Source: Paenibacillus sp. LHD-117 (GTDB taxonomy: Bacteria > Bacillota > Bacilli > Paenibacillales > Paenibacillaceae). From it: a stretch of DNA of 64,000 nucleotides. Shown in pieces: positions 43,045-51,151 of the stretch. The notes beneath the pieces are model-generated. The model saw only the letters and a list, made by a program, of their open reading frames with translations, had not been told where the DNA came from and ran no database searches. A program made the translations under genes and the position numbers. Within the stretch, counting starts at the first letter, position 1. Each line of letters opens with the position of its first letter. The stretch is taken from the NCBI RefSeq assembly GCF_030929555.1, contig NZ_JAVFVT010000028.1:1-64000 (forward strand), given 5' to 3'.

Positions 43045-43487
43045 TGCTGCAGCAAATCTATCCATCCGTACAGCATGACTACTGTTACGAGCTGAACAAG
43101 GACTTTCATTTCGCGGCGGCGCATTACGTCCCTTCCGAGGAAGCGGGCAAGTGCCGCATGACGCACGGGCATACGTATTACGCCAACGTGACGGTCGCGG
43201 GCGACGATCTCGACGGCTCGGGTTTTCTGGTCAATTTCGCCATCGTCAAGAAGCTCATCCACGACCGGTTCGACCATACGCTCCTTAACGATAACGAGGC
43301 CTTCGACGACGCGACGCCGGATCGGTTCCCGACGACCGAGGTCGTCGCCAGGGCGATCTACGAGCTGGTGCAGACATACCTGGACGGCATGCCGAACCGC
43401 CCGCAATGCTTGCAGGTATTCCTGCGGGAGACGCCGACCAGTTACTGCCTGTACCGCCCGAAGCGGAAGGTGAAGATCCATGACTGA
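43044..43487 (+). CDS. queD: 6-carboxy-5,6,7,8-tetrahydropterin synthase
   Basis: 147 aa T-fold enzyme. Zinc ligands in DFHFAAAHYV and THGHTYYANV, the catalytic Cys in GKCRMTHGH, and the substrate-anchoring Glu in the FLRETPTSYCLY segment. Known reaction: 7,8-dihydroneopterin triphosphate to 6-carboxytetrahydropterin, the second step of preQ0 synthesis. Its start overlaps the queC stop and its end overlaps queE by 8 bp. Confidence 0.94.
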   Translation: MLQQIYPSVQHDYCYELNKDFHFAAAHYVPSEEAGKCRMTHGHTYYANVTVAGDDLDGSGFLVNFAIVKKLIHDRFDHTLLNDNEAFDDATPDRFPTTEVVARAIYELVQTYLDGMPNRPQCLQVFLRETPTSYCLYRPKRKVKIHD

Positions 43488-44271
43488 CGCGGGAATGGCG
43501 ATAGGCGCGATCGTTGCCGCCGGCGCGGCTTCCGGCAAGGCCCCCAAAGCAAGGCCCATCCCCGTGCTGGAGGTGTTCGGGCCGACCGTGCAGGGCGAAG
43601 GCATGGTCGTCGGCCGCAAAACGATGTTCGTCCGCACGGCGGGCTGCGACTACAGCTGCAGCTGGTGCGATTCCGCCTTTACGTGGGACGGCACGGGCAA
43701 GGATGACATCCGTCTCATGTCGGCTGCCGAGATTATCGAAGAGCTCGATCGCGTCGGCGGCCGGACGTTCGACCACGTGACGATCTCCGGCGGCAATCCG
43801 GCGCTGCTGCCACAGCTGTCGGCTTTGATCGACGGCTTGCATGAACGCGGCATCGCGGTCGCTCTGGAAACGCAAGGCAGCCGATGGCAGCCTTGGTTCG
43901 CGGAGATCGACGACCTGACGCTTTCTCCCAAGCCGCCAAGCTCGGGCATGTCGACGGATTGGGAGGCGCTGGACGGCATCGTCGGGCGTTTAACCGAAGC
44001 GGGGCGCAGCTTCTGCCTCAAGGTCGTCGTCTTCGACGACGCCGATCTCGATTACGCGCGCTCGGTGCATGCGCGTTATCCCGGCGTCCCGTTCTACCTG
44101 CAGGCGGGCAACGGCAATCTGACGGAGACGGAGCCGCTGCGGATGCTGCCTTATCTTGTGGAGCGCTACGAATGGCTGATCGGAAAGGCGATGGCGGACG
44201 AAACGTTCCGCCGCGTCCATGTGTTGCCTCAACTCCACACCTGGGTATGGGGCAACAAAAAAGGCGTTTAA
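43480..44271 (+). CDS. queE: 7-carboxy-7-deazaguanine synthase (radical SAM)
   Basis: 263 aa. The radical SAM cluster motif is in RTAGCDYSCSWCDSAF, and EVFGPTVQGEGM is the conserved entry strand. Compared with B. subtilis QueE (about 243 aa) there is an N-terminal Ala/Gly-rich extension of about 25 residues that contains other possible starts. Known reaction: ring contraction of 6-carboxytetrahydropterin. A ~166-bp repeat element begins only 5 bp after its stop, splitting queE from queF. Confidence 0.94.
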   Translation: MTDAGMAIGAIVAAGAASGKAPKARPIPVLEVFGPTVQGEGMVVGRKTMFVRTAGCDYSCSWCDSAFTWDGTGKDDIRLMSAAEIIEELDRVGGRTFDHVTISGGNPALLPQLSALIDGLHERGIAVALETQGSRWQPWFAEIDDLTLSPKPPSSGMSTDWEALDGIVGRLTEAGRSFCLKVVVFDDADLDYARSVHARYPGVPFYLQAGNGNLTETEPLRMLPYLVERYEWLIGKAMADETFRRVHVLPQLHTWVWGNKKGV

Positions 44272-44275
44272 GGAA

Positions 44276-44440
44276 GTTCAAAAAGCCGCTTTTGATCACG
44301 AAGTATCTCGGGAAGCTGATTCGACATCGAATCTTGAACTCAGCCGAACCTTCCGGTGCTCACGTAGCGCTGCTACGCTCCGCTCCTCAGTTTCTAGCTT
44401 CATCCAATCTTCTTGATGCTAGGAACCGAACTTTTTGAAC
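44276..44440. repeat. MITE-like element inside the que operon, family 2 copy A
   Basis: 165 bp bounded by perfect 10-bp inverted repeats, GTTCAAAAAG at 44276 and CTTTTTGAAC ending at 44440. Inside is a small hairpin (GTAGCGCTGCTAC). The copy at 62468-62633 is the reverse complement along its full length with only scattered differences. Both copies start within 7 bp of a stop codon inside an operon. Open frames through it (to 44438) are repeat-encoded and not genes. No target-site duplication was seen. Confidence 0.85.
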
Positions 44441-44483
44441 CCTCATTTTAATCATTGATATCAATAAAGGACGTGAACCCTTA

Positions 44484-44981
44484 ATGGAAGGCAGACAAAA
44501 GGAAGAGCTGGGCGGCATTACGCTGCTCGGCAACCAAGGAACCAAATACCCGTTCAACTACGCGCCGGAGGTGCTGGAGTCATTCGATAACAAACATCCC
44601 GGCCGCGATTATTTCGTCAAGTTCAATTGCCCGGAGTTTACGAGCCTTTGCCCGATCACGGGCCAGCCGGACTTCGCGACGATCTATATTTCCTATATTC
44701 CGGACGTGAAAATGGTGGAGAGCAAGTCGCTGAAGCTATACTTGTTCAGCTTCCGCAACCACGGCGACTTCCACGAGGATTGCATGAACATCATCATGAA
44801 CGACCTGATCGCGCTCATGAATCCGCGTTACATCGAGGTATGGGGCAAGTTCACGCCGCGCGGCGGCATCTCGATCGACCCGTACTGCAACTGGGGACGC
44901 CCCGGCACGAAGTTCGAGGAGATGGCCGATCACCGGCTCATGAACCACGACCTGTACCCGGAGAAGGTCGACAACCGCTAA
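44484..44981 (+). CDS. queF: NADPH-dependent preQ0 reductase
   Basis: 165 aa, the short unimodular YkvM form. Catalytic Cys 56 and Asp 63 lie in SLCPITGQPDF, and HGDFHEDCMN and the terminal substrate segment are intact. Known reaction: reduction of the nitrile of preQ0 to preQ1. It is separated from queE by a repeat element and preceded by AAAGGACGTG. Only 3 bp separate its stop from ypsA. Confidence 0.95.
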   Translation: MEGRQKEELGGITLLGNQGTKYPFNYAPEVLESFDNKHPGRDYFVKFNCPEFTSLCPITGQPDFATIYISYIPDVKMVESKSLKLYLFSFRNHGDFHEDCMNIIMNDLIALMNPRYIEVWGKFTPRGGISIDPYCNWGRPGTKFEEMADHRLMNHDLYPEKVDNR

Positions 44982-44984
44982 CCG

Positions 44985-45542
44985 ATGAAGACCGTGCTCA
45001 TAACCGGTTACCGCGCGCATGAGCTGAGTATTTTCAGCCAGAAGCACAAGGGCATTGCCTTCATACAGAAAGCGATCGCGAACAAGCTCGTTCCGCTTCT
45101 CGAGGAAGGGCTGGAATGGGTCATTACGCCCGGCCAATACGGGGTGGACTTATGGGCCTGCGAAGCGGCGATCGCGCTGAAACGGCAATATCCCGGTCTG
45201 AAGGTGTCCATCCTGACGGCTTTCCAGAATCCCGAGGAGAACTGGAAGGAAGACAAACAAACGTATTACCGCGAGCTGCTGAAGGATGTGGATTATTACG
45301 CGGCCGTCTCCAAAGCGCCGTACGAGGGCCCGTGGCAGTTCAAGGCGAGGGACGAGCTGCTGCTTCGCAAGTCGGACGGAATCATCCTCGTCTACGACGA
45401 GGACGCGGGCGAGGGGAGCCCCCGCTTCATGAAGGAGCGAGCGGTGAGGAAAATGCAGGAGGACGGTTATCGCTATATTTCCGTTACGTCCGAAGACATT
45501 CAGAGCATCGCGGACGAGGACGCTTACCGCGATATGGAATAG
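44985..45542 (+). CDS. ypsA: YpsA-like SLOG-fold protein (DUF1273)
   Basis: 185 aa. MKTVLITGYRAHELSIF at the N-terminus and EWVITPGQYGVDLWACE match YpsA, a Rossmann-like SLOG superfamily protein that may bind a nucleotide derivative; in Bacillus it is linked to cell division and stress. KSDGIILVYDEDAGEGSPRF is the second conserved loop. It follows queF by 3 bp, so it is probably translated as part of that operon, and is closed by a terminator. Confidence 0.9.
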   Translation: MKTVLITGYRAHELSIFSQKHKGIAFIQKAIANKLVPLLEEGLEWVITPGQYGVDLWACEAAIALKRQYPGLKVSILTAFQNPEENWKEDKQTYYRELLKDVDYYAAVSKAPYEGPWQFKARDELLLRKSDGIILVYDEDAGEGSPRFMKERAVRKMQEDGYRYISVTSEDIQSIADEDAYRDME

Positions 45543-45545
45543 ACG

Positions 45546-45585
45546 AAAGGACTTGCGCCGAGTGAGGTGCAGGTCCTTTTTTGTT
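45546..45585 (+). terminator. Terminator after ypsA
   Basis: AAAGGACTTGC pairs with GTGCAGGTCCTTT, and a T-run follows. It closes the que-ypsA unit. Confidence 0.85.
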
Positions 45586-45703
45586 TTGGGCCGCCTATTT
45601 CGACCGATAACGAGGCATAAGGGACAAGTCAACAATCAACTCGCGTGATCGCCGCATAAGATATCCCATATATTTAATCTCAATGAGAAAAGAGGTGGCG
45701 GGA

Positions 45704-46099
45704 ATGCCATTGATTTGGGTTTGTTCTGCTTGCGGAGTGCTGGGATCGATTCTTACGTTCGCTTTCGGAGGTTGGTCGGAGTCTTTAACGTTTCTTTTGG
45801 TTGCGATGGGGGCGGATTATGTGACAGGGGTGATCGCTTCCATTAAGGAGGGGAAAGGTCTGAGCAGTTCGATCGGCGCATGGGGACTAGCGCGCAAAGG
45901 ATTGAGCATACTCGTTGTGTTGCTCGCCCACCGCATCGATATTTTGTTGGGAATCGAAGACATGACGATGGGAGCGGCCATCTATTTTTACATCGCCAAC
46001 GAGCTGATATCCGTGACCGAGAATTATGGAAGGCTCGGTCTGCCGCTGCCCGAACGCATTCGCAAAATGATCGCGGTGCTGAAGGAGAAGGACAAGTAA
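45704..46099 (+). CDS. Phage holin family 4 (toxin-secretion/lysis) protein
   Basis: 131 aa from the ATG behind AGAGGTGG; an in-frame ATG at 45683 lacks a site. Hydrophobic segments at about 5-25, 28-45 and 65-80, then AAIYFYIANELISVTENYGRLGLPLPERI, the signature of the Bacteriophage_holin_4 family. Known role: membrane holes for export of a lytic enzyme. No endolysin or phage genes lie nearby, so it may be a domesticated or spore/wall-related protein. Confidence 0.82.
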   Translation: MPLIWVCSACGVLGSILTFAFGGWSESLTFLLVAMGADYVTGVIASIKEGKGLSSSIGAWGLARKGLSILVVLLAHRIDILLGIEDMTMGAAIYFYIANELISVTENYGRLGLPLPERIRKMIAVLKEKDK

Positions 46100-46231
46100 C
46101 GGTTATTTCCGCTTGCATGGACGCGCGAATTCTGGCTATAATAAGAACAGATGTTCTCGTTTGTTCTCGTTTAATAACTGACTGGCGCACAAGCGCCGGC
46201 CTATATACGCGTATGGCATGGAGGTGTGGCA

Positions 46232-46648
46232 ATGACCGCTAACAAGGAAGCCGTACGGACGGGAGGAGGCGGGCGCGCTTCGGTTCCGCCCGTTCAGACG
46301 GAAGAAGAGCTGGAGCTCGTGAAGCAATACGTGCTGCTTGGCATCGTCATGCGCATCTTGGATCACGATATCCGCGCGATCGGCGTGTCGGGCATGAAGC
46401 TTCCGCGCTTCTACGAGTCGGTGCTAAGGGCGGTCCAGGACCGCGTTCTGCTGGATCTCGCAGGGATGCGGAGGCAATTCCGGGAGACGGGCATCAAGGT
46501 GTACGAGGAGAAGCGGGAGCCGGACGGCCTGCACGCGCAATACGTGTGCCGCGGATACCATCATCGGTTTTTTATGTTATGGGGTTTCGTTAAAGCGGAA
46601 TCCGAACGGGTACTGAAGGGTTATATGGCCCGGCCCGAGTCGACATGA
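46232..46648 (+). CDS. Conserved hypothetical protein
   Basis: 138 aa from the ATG behind GGAGGTG. After a Gly-rich leader, residues about 20-130 are predicted helical (EEELELVKQYVLLGIVMRIL) and end with YVCRGYHHRFFMLWGFVKAE. The composition fits a small soluble helical protein. I do not recognise the family; similar products occur in Paenibacillus. A terminator overlaps its stop. Confidence 0.7.
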   Translation: MTANKEAVRTGGGGRASVPPVQTEEELELVKQYVLLGIVMRILDHDIRAIGVSGMKLPRFYESVLRAVQDRVLLDLAGMRRQFRETGIKVYEEKREPDGLHAQYVCRGYHHRFFMLWGFVKAESERVLKGYMARPEST

Positions 46649-46678
46649 AGGAGCCTTCGGGCTCCTTCGTTTTTTTTG
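46647..46678 (+). terminator. Terminator
   Basis: AAGGAGCC and GGCTCCTT around TTCG, followed by a long T-run. It overlaps the stop codon of the preceding gene. Confidence 0.9.
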
Positions 46679-46683
46679 GTCCG

Positions 46684-46941
46684 CTAAGCCGCGCTCCCGC
46701 GTTTCCTTCGGTCGCGCGCGATAAAGAGATCCGCCACGAATCCGAGCAGCGCCCAAGTGAGCACCGTGAGCGCGTAGAGCAGCAGGACGCTCACCTCATG
46801 GATGTCGACGAACATATCTGCGAACCAGGCGGGAATGCTTAACATAAAAAAGATCATATTATGCGGATCGTATCCTGTGTAGTTAAACGCGCAGATGGCA
46901 AGTGCGATGAGAGTGGCGATCATGGTAACCGTATATCGCAT
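46684..46941 (-). CDS. Small membrane protein, unknown
   Basis: 85 aa from the ATG that follows AAAGGAG; a longer frame to 47508 is antisense to the next two genes and is rejected. Three hydrophobic segments (about 5-20, 29-45 and 52-72) and a basic tail ARDRRKRG that should face the cytoplasm. No family was recognised. It converges on the hypothetical gene at 46232 across the shared terminator. Confidence 0.65.
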   Translation of the reverse strand: MRYTVTMIATLIALAICAFNYTGYDPHNMIFFMLSIPAWFADMFVDIHEVSVLLLYALTVLTWALLGFVADLFIARDRRKRGSAA

Positions 46942-47073
46942 AACGCGCTTTCGCTCCTTTGAACTAAAGATTGCCGTAATGTTATCCCATGGGTTATTAT
47001 GTGACAAAAGGACGAATCTCATGCCGCATGGAACCATAAGGCGGCAAACCGTAGAATGGGGAGGACTTTGTAC

Positions 47074-47370
47074 ATGATTACGCACATCGTATGTTTTAAG
47101 CTGAAGGACGGCAGCGCGGAGAGCGTGGCGCGCACGGCGGCGGTGCTTCGGGATATGGAAGGCAAGATCGAGGAGTTGAAATACATAGAGGTAGGAACGG
47201 ACGTGCTCCATTCCGAGCGCTCTTACGATATCGCTTTGATCACGAAATTCGAATCGATGGCCGCACTGGAGGCTTACCAAGTGCATCCCGTTCATAAGAA
47301 AGTCATCGAACATATGTCGCAGGTCCGCGAAGCGTCGGTCAGCGTCGATTACGAAAGCCCGAGGGAATAA
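47074..47370 (+). CDS. Dabb-family (stress-responsive A/B barrel) protein
   Basis: 98 aa from the ATG behind GGGAGGAC. MITHIVCFKLKDGS at the start and LEAYQVHPVHKKVI toward the end are the Dabb dimeric alpha+beta barrel signature. In the wider family these are small enzymes or ligand binders; the bacterial function is unknown. A 37-codon membrane peptide gene follows after 3 bp. Confidence 0.87.
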   Translation: MITHIVCFKLKDGSAESVARTAAVLRDMEGKIEELKYIEVGTDVLHSERSYDIALITKFESMAALEAYQVHPVHKKVIEHMSQVREASVSVDYESPRE

Positions 47371-47373
47371 CGA

Positions 47374-47487
47374 ATGTCGGATATGAGAGATGTATACGAA
47401 ATTTTTACGTACTTGCTTGTCATTATTTTGAGCAGCATCATCATGGTGGTCTGGTTGAAGCGCAAGGCGAGACGAAACAAGAAGTAA
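47374..47487 (+). CDS. 37-aa single-pass membrane peptide
   Basis: Short frame from ATG to TAA beginning MSDMRDVYEIFTYLLVII, with one hydrophobic helix (about residues 11-27) and a basic tail KRKARRNKK. It lies 3 bp after the Dabb gene and 19 bp before the DUF86 gene, and its layout (acidic N-terminus, helix, basic C-terminus) is typical of real small membrane proteins. The ribosome binding site (CGAGGG within the preceding gene's end) is acceptable. Confidence 0.6.
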   Translation: MSDMRDVYEIFTYLLVIILSSIIMVVWLKRKARRNKK

Positions 47488-47506
47488 TCCGAAAGCAGGG
47501 AATGAC

Positions 47507-47929
47507 ATGTATTATGTGAACCGGGAACAGATCGCCGTCAGGCTGGAGGCGATTCCGGCGCTGGCGGACGCGCTTCACGCGCTCGCATCGGAATGGAGCG
47601 GCAACTTGCTCCAGGGCCTCGCGCAGGAGCGGTCGCTTCACCTGGCTATCGAGATTGTGACGGATGTCGGCAGTTATCTGATCGACGGGTTCCTGATGAG
47701 GGACGCGAGCAGCTATGAGGATATTATCGAAATTACGGGAGCGGAAGGCGTCTTTCCGGCCGAAATGACGGCGACGCTTACGGAGCTGGCGAAGCTGCGC
47801 CGTCCGCTTGTGCAGGAATATTACGGCTGGCCGAGAGCGGAACTCCATCCGTTCACAGCCAAGCTCGCCGAGCTGCTGCCGGCGTTCAAGACGGCAGTCG
47901 AAGCTTATTTGGCGAAAGAATTGCAATAA
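47507..47929 (+). CDS. DUF86/HepT-like protein (YutE type) with altered active motif
   Basis: 140 aa. HLAIEIVTDVGSYLIDGFLM and the following helices match DUF86 proteins. In HepT toxins this fold carries an R-x4-6-H-x-Y motif; here the matching stretch is RRPLVQEYYG, with Gln where His is expected, so RNase or AMPylation-target activity is doubtful. No MntA-type antitoxin is adjacent. A regulator gene with conserved cysteines lies 35 bp downstream. Start behind AAAGCAGGG. Confidence 0.78.
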   Translation: MYYVNREQIAVRLEAIPALADALHALASEWSGNLLQGLAQERSLHLAIEIVTDVGSYLIDGFLMRDASSYEDIIEITGAEGVFPAEMTATLTELAKLRRPLVQEYYGWPRAELHPFTAKLAELLPAFKTAVEAYLAKELQ

Positions 47930-47964
47930 CGGTCGGCAGCGGCATGAGGAAAGGAGGGGCGACA

Positions 47965-48666
47965 ATGGCTAGAGACGGCATGAGCGAGGATCAAAGCTTC
48001 GGAACATCAGGGACGGGAGCAGCGGGCTCCGGCGCGACGCGCGGGCGTCTGCTTCATCTGCTCCGCACGCGCGGGCGCATGAACGCAGCAATGTTAGCTG
48101 CCGAGCTTGGTTTGACGGAGATGGCCATTCGCAGGCACATGCACGAGATGGAACGCCAAGGGAGCGTCAGCATCGTTCCCCTCCGCCAGCCGAAAGGCAG
48201 GCCGCTGCATGTGTTCGAGCTGACGGAAGCGGCCGATCGCCATTTCCCCAAGAACTATCACAATCTCACGATCGATCTGCTGGCCGAGCTGGAGGACGAT
48301 CCCGACACTTCGCCTCTGATCGACCGGATGTTCGAGGGCAGGAAACGGAAGCTTCAGGAGCGGTACGCGCCCCGGATGGCGGGCAAGACGCTGGAGGAAC
48401 GCGTTCGCGAGTTGACGGACATCCAGAATGGCAGCGGGTACATGGCGGAGATGGAGCGCGAGGATGATGATGGTTTCATGCTGCACGAGTACAACTGCCC
48501 CATCACGGATGTCGCCGGCAAGTACGGTCAGGCTTGCGACTGCGAGCTGTCGTTGTTCCGCTCGCTGCTGGAGGTTCAAGTAAACCGGACGGAATGCCTC
48601 GCCAAGGGCGGAAGCCGGTGCAGCTACGTCATAGGCGGCCGCGAGAGGCGGGAACCGACGGCCTAA
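47965..48666 (+). CDS. HTH regulator with C-terminal cysteine cluster (SufR-like)
   Basis: 233 aa from the ATG behind AAAGGAGGGG; an earlier start at 47944 has no site. A winged helix lies at about 25-80 (MLAAELGLTEMAIRRHMHEM). The C-terminal part holds Cys 178, 191, 193, 211 and 219 in the order YNCPI, ACDCEL, TECLA and RCSYV, which suggests an iron-sulfur or zinc site as in SufR and methanogen-output-domain regulators. Inference: a redox- or metal-responsive regulator. Terminator downstream. Confidence 0.8.
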   Translation: MARDGMSEDQSFGTSGTGAAGSGATRGRLLHLLRTRGRMNAAMLAAELGLTEMAIRRHMHEMERQGSVSIVPLRQPKGRPLHVFELTEAADRHFPKNYHNLTIDLLAELEDDPDTSPLIDRMFEGRKRKLQERYAPRMAGKTLEERVRELTDIQNGSGYMAEMEREDDDGFMLHEYNCPITDVAGKYGQACDCELSLFRSLLEVQVNRTECLAKGGSRCSYVIGGRERREPTA

Positions 48667-48716
48667 CCGCTGCACATCTTTATTACTATTCGAAAAGCAT
48701 CACGATATTAGCATGC

Positions 48717-48748
48717 AATCACGGTCTGCCGAGGCCGTGATTTTTTTT
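48717..48748 (+). terminator. Terminator
   Basis: AATCACGG pairs with CCGTGATT, followed by an eight-base T-run. It closes the Dabb to SufR-like gene run. Confidence 0.9.
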
Positions 48749-48888
48749 GTGCGCGCGGACCTGCTAACGGTGTGTCAAGACGAGCCCAGTCTGCTTATAC
48801 TGTCATTACGCAAATGGGCATTCGCCCTATTTGGTCGAAATCAGACGCAGTGTTCAGAGCATCGCGCATTCGGGAGGAGAGGACGGTT

Positions 48889-49371
48889 ATGGCGATGGAA
48901 TGGATTGCAACCGCTGCGGCGGCTGCTTTCGTCGTATGGGTGGCCGGCACGCTGCTGGCGGCTCGCATGTTGCTTGCCAGACTTGCAAGGATTCAGGCGG
49001 CGGCGGAATCGGTGCGCGCGGACGTGCACAGGCTGTCGGGGGAACTTAGCCAGGTGCTGCTGCCGACCGAACAAACCGTCCGCTCGGTGCTGCAGAGCGT
49101 GGAATCGGCCGAACGGCTCTTCCAAGCGGCCGGGCAAGTCGGAGGCACGATCGAAAGCGCGACTTCCGCGGTGGAGCGCGTGGCGACGACGTTGTCCCGA
49201 TCGGCGATCAGCCACGCCGAACGGATCGCCCATAAGCGCGAAGTCGATCAAGCGGTCCAGTGGGCGGAGCTGGGATTAACGGCTTGGCAGCTTTGGCAAT
49301 CGGGGCGCAACTCGCCGTCCGGCGAAGCCGTTCTCAAAACCTCTTCCCCGAATTCGAGCGCGTCTGAATGA
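48889..49371 (+). CDS. DUF948-like membrane-anchored coiled protein
   Basis: 160 aa from the ATG behind GGGAGGAGAGG. One N-terminal membrane helix (about 7-27), then a long amphipathic helical stretch with regular Ser/Val/Ala spacing (ESVRADVHRLSGELSQVL) and a polar Ser-rich tail. The layout matches DUF948 proteins, which are often paired with YtxH proteins, as here. Function unknown; general-stress association is known for relatives. Confidence 0.8.
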   Translation: MAMEWIATAAAAAFVVWVAGTLLAARMLLARLARIQAAAESVRADVHRLSGELSQVLLPTEQTVRSVLQSVESAERLFQAAGQVGGTIESATSAVERVATTLSRSAISHAERIAHKREVDQAVQWAELGLTAWQLWQSGRNSPSGEAVLKTSSPNSSASE

Positions 49372-49422
49372 CCGGACTGAGACGAAGGGCACTCTATGTA
49401 GTACGAAAGGAGCGACGATCAC

Positions 49423-49974
49423 ATGTCAACACGTAAAGGAAGCAAAGGATTTTTGTTTGGCGCGTTAGCCGGAGGTGTGCTTGGGTCTATCGCGGCGCTG
49501 CTGTTCGCGCCGAAAGCAGGCAAGGAGCTTCGCCAGGACATTTCCGTTCAAGCCCAGAAGGTTGGCGACAAAACGGGCGAAATCGCGAAGGGCATCGGCA
49601 ACGGAGCGATTCAGCTCGCCGACAAGACGAAACAAGCGGCAAGCAACGTCGCAAGCAATGTGAGGGGTTTCGGACGTTCGAGGGGCGCCGAGATCGCCAC
49701 GATTTCCGGAATCACCGCAGAAGCGGCAGAGGAGCTTGCCACAGGCGTCATTGAACGGTCCGTCGAGGCGGCCGACCAGCTTGCCGAAGCGACGGAAGAA
49801 GCGTACGAGAACGCGGCGGAAACCGCGGAGCTTGGCGTTGAATTCGCGGAAGAAGCGTTCGCGGATGCCGGGGAAACGTTAGCCGAAGCGAGCGCGGCAG
49901 TACTGGAAAATGCGGAGCAAATAGGCGAGCAAGCAAGCGCCGAGGCGGATGCGGAGTCGGCAAAGGAGCTGTAA
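49423..49974 (+). CDS. ytxH: YtxH-domain protein
   Basis: 183 aa, start behind GAAAGGAG. GFLFGALAGGVLGSIAALLFAPKAGKELRQDI is, in parts, the YtxH Gly-rich membrane helix followed by the APKxGxELR box at about 29-37. The rest is a long acidic helical region of Glu/Ala repeats (residues 95-180). Relatives respond to general stress in Bacillus. It is downstream of the DUF948-like gene by about 50 bp, probably one unit. Confidence 0.88.
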   Translation: MSTRKGSKGFLFGALAGGVLGSIAALLFAPKAGKELRQDISVQAQKVGDKTGEIAKGIGNGAIQLADKTKQAASNVASNVRGFGRSRGAEIATISGITAEAAEELATGVIERSVEAADQLAEATEEAYENAAETAELGVEFAEEAFADAGETLAEASAAVLENAEQIGEQASAEADAESAKEL

Positions 49975-50182
49975 GCCGTGAGTGAACCGCAAGGAGCCGG
50001 GCGACTATCCCAAGGATGGCGCTTTCGGCTCTTTGCCGTACGCGGGCGCGGGTAGCCGTTCTTGAACGTTGTCCTATTATGCGTTAAGATGTAGGTACGT
50101 TTTCGAATGGTCGGTCATATGCTATGTTGATTTTGACCAAACATCCTTATTCCATCATCCCAGTCCAGAAAGCGGTGTGTTT

Positions 50183-50992
50183 GTGCAGCAACCGATAGCG
50201 ATACTAGATTCCGGCGTAGGCGGCCTTACCGTAGTAAAGGAAGTCATGCGCCAACTGCCGCGCGAGAAAATTATTTATTTCGGCGATACGGCGAGAACGC
50301 CTTACGGACCGCGGTCCGCGGAAGAAGTGCAGGCGTTCACGAGGGAAATCGTTGATTACCTCATACAATTCCAGCCCAAAATGATCGTCATTGCCTGCAA
50401 TACGGCTACCGCGGTCGCGTTGTCCGATATTCGCTCCCGCGTGGCCATTCCGGTCGTAGGCGTCATAAACCCCGGAGCAAGAGCGGCGATCGGCCGTACG
50501 ACGACGGGCTGTATTGGCGTGATCGGCACCGTCGGCACTATCAAGAGCGGTGCTTACGAGAATGCTCTTCGGGAGCTGTCGCCCCATGTACAGGTCATCA
50601 GCGAGGCTTGTCCCAATTTCGTTCCGCTCGTGGAGAAAGGCAATTTCCGCTCCGACGAAACGTACGATGTCGTCCGCGCGTCGATAGCCCATCTGCGGCA
50701 ACATCCGATGGATACCCTCATCCTCGGCTGCACGCATTATCCGTTCCTGACCGAGACGATCTCCGAGGTCATGGGCAGCGAGGTCGCGCTCATCAGCTCG
50801 GCGGACGAAACCGCGCGGGAGATCAGCACCATCCTGCACGACAAACGAAAGCTGGCGAAGAACGACCAAATCCCGGTCCACCAGTTTTTCTGCAGCGGCG
50901 ATCCTTATATGTTCAAGCAGATTGCCCAGCAGTGGCTCGGCGAGCAGATCGACCTGACTCCGGTCGTGTGGCAAGTGCCGAATATAAGCTGA
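50183..50992 (+). CDS. murI: Glutamate racemase
   Basis: 269 aa from GTG at 50183 (GTG at 50177 is the alternative; the frame opens at 50069 but the added residues are not family-like). IAILDSGVGGLTVVKEV at the N-terminus, catalytic Cys 72 in ACNTATAV and Cys 183 in LGCTHYPFL. Known reaction: interconversion of L- and D-glutamate for peptidoglycan. A terminator separates it from the M14 peptidase downstream, whose substrate type contains D-Glu. Confidence 0.94.
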   Translation: MQQPIAILDSGVGGLTVVKEVMRQLPREKIIYFGDTARTPYGPRSAEEVQAFTREIVDYLIQFQPKMIVIACNTATAVALSDIRSRVAIPVVGVINPGARAAIGRTTTGCIGVIGTVGTIKSGAYENALRELSPHVQVISEACPNFVPLVEKGNFRSDETYDVVRASIAHLRQHPMDTLILGCTHYPFLTETISEVMGSEVALISSADETAREISTILHDKRKLAKNDQIPVHQFFCSGDPYMFKQIAQQWLGEQIDLTPVVWQVPNIS

Positions 50993-51007
50993 CTGGGCCG
51001 ACAGGGG

Positions 51008-51056
51008 CGGCTGTGCCGTACGCAGAAACGAAGTCTGCGCACGGGCAGCCGTTTTT
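51008..51056 (+). terminator. Terminator of murI
   Basis: CGGCTGTGCCGTACGCAG and CTGCGCACGGGCAGCCG form a long stem, followed by TTTTT. Confidence 0.88.
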
Positions 51057-51151
51057 GTTTTGGCGTTTTTCCGGGACTGACAACGGCCGTCCTCCGCATA
51101 CGATGAAGAGAAACGATTTTTTTTCATCTATCGCGCAAAGGAGTGCGGACA

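Noticed and set aside
44219..44416. Plus frame over the que repeat and the similar minus frame 62486-62698, which share peptide sequence
   Set aside because: The shared peptide is produced by the two copies of the 166-bp element; neither frame has its own start signals.
46942..47508. N-terminal extension of the small minus-strand membrane protein
   Set aside because: The extension is antisense to the Dabb and 37-aa genes; AAAGGAG precedes the internal ATG at 46941.
49985..50040. Possible terminator after the YtxH gene
   Set aside because: AGGAGCCG and CGGCTCTTT are complementary but the loop is about 30 nt and there is no T-run; too weak to list.
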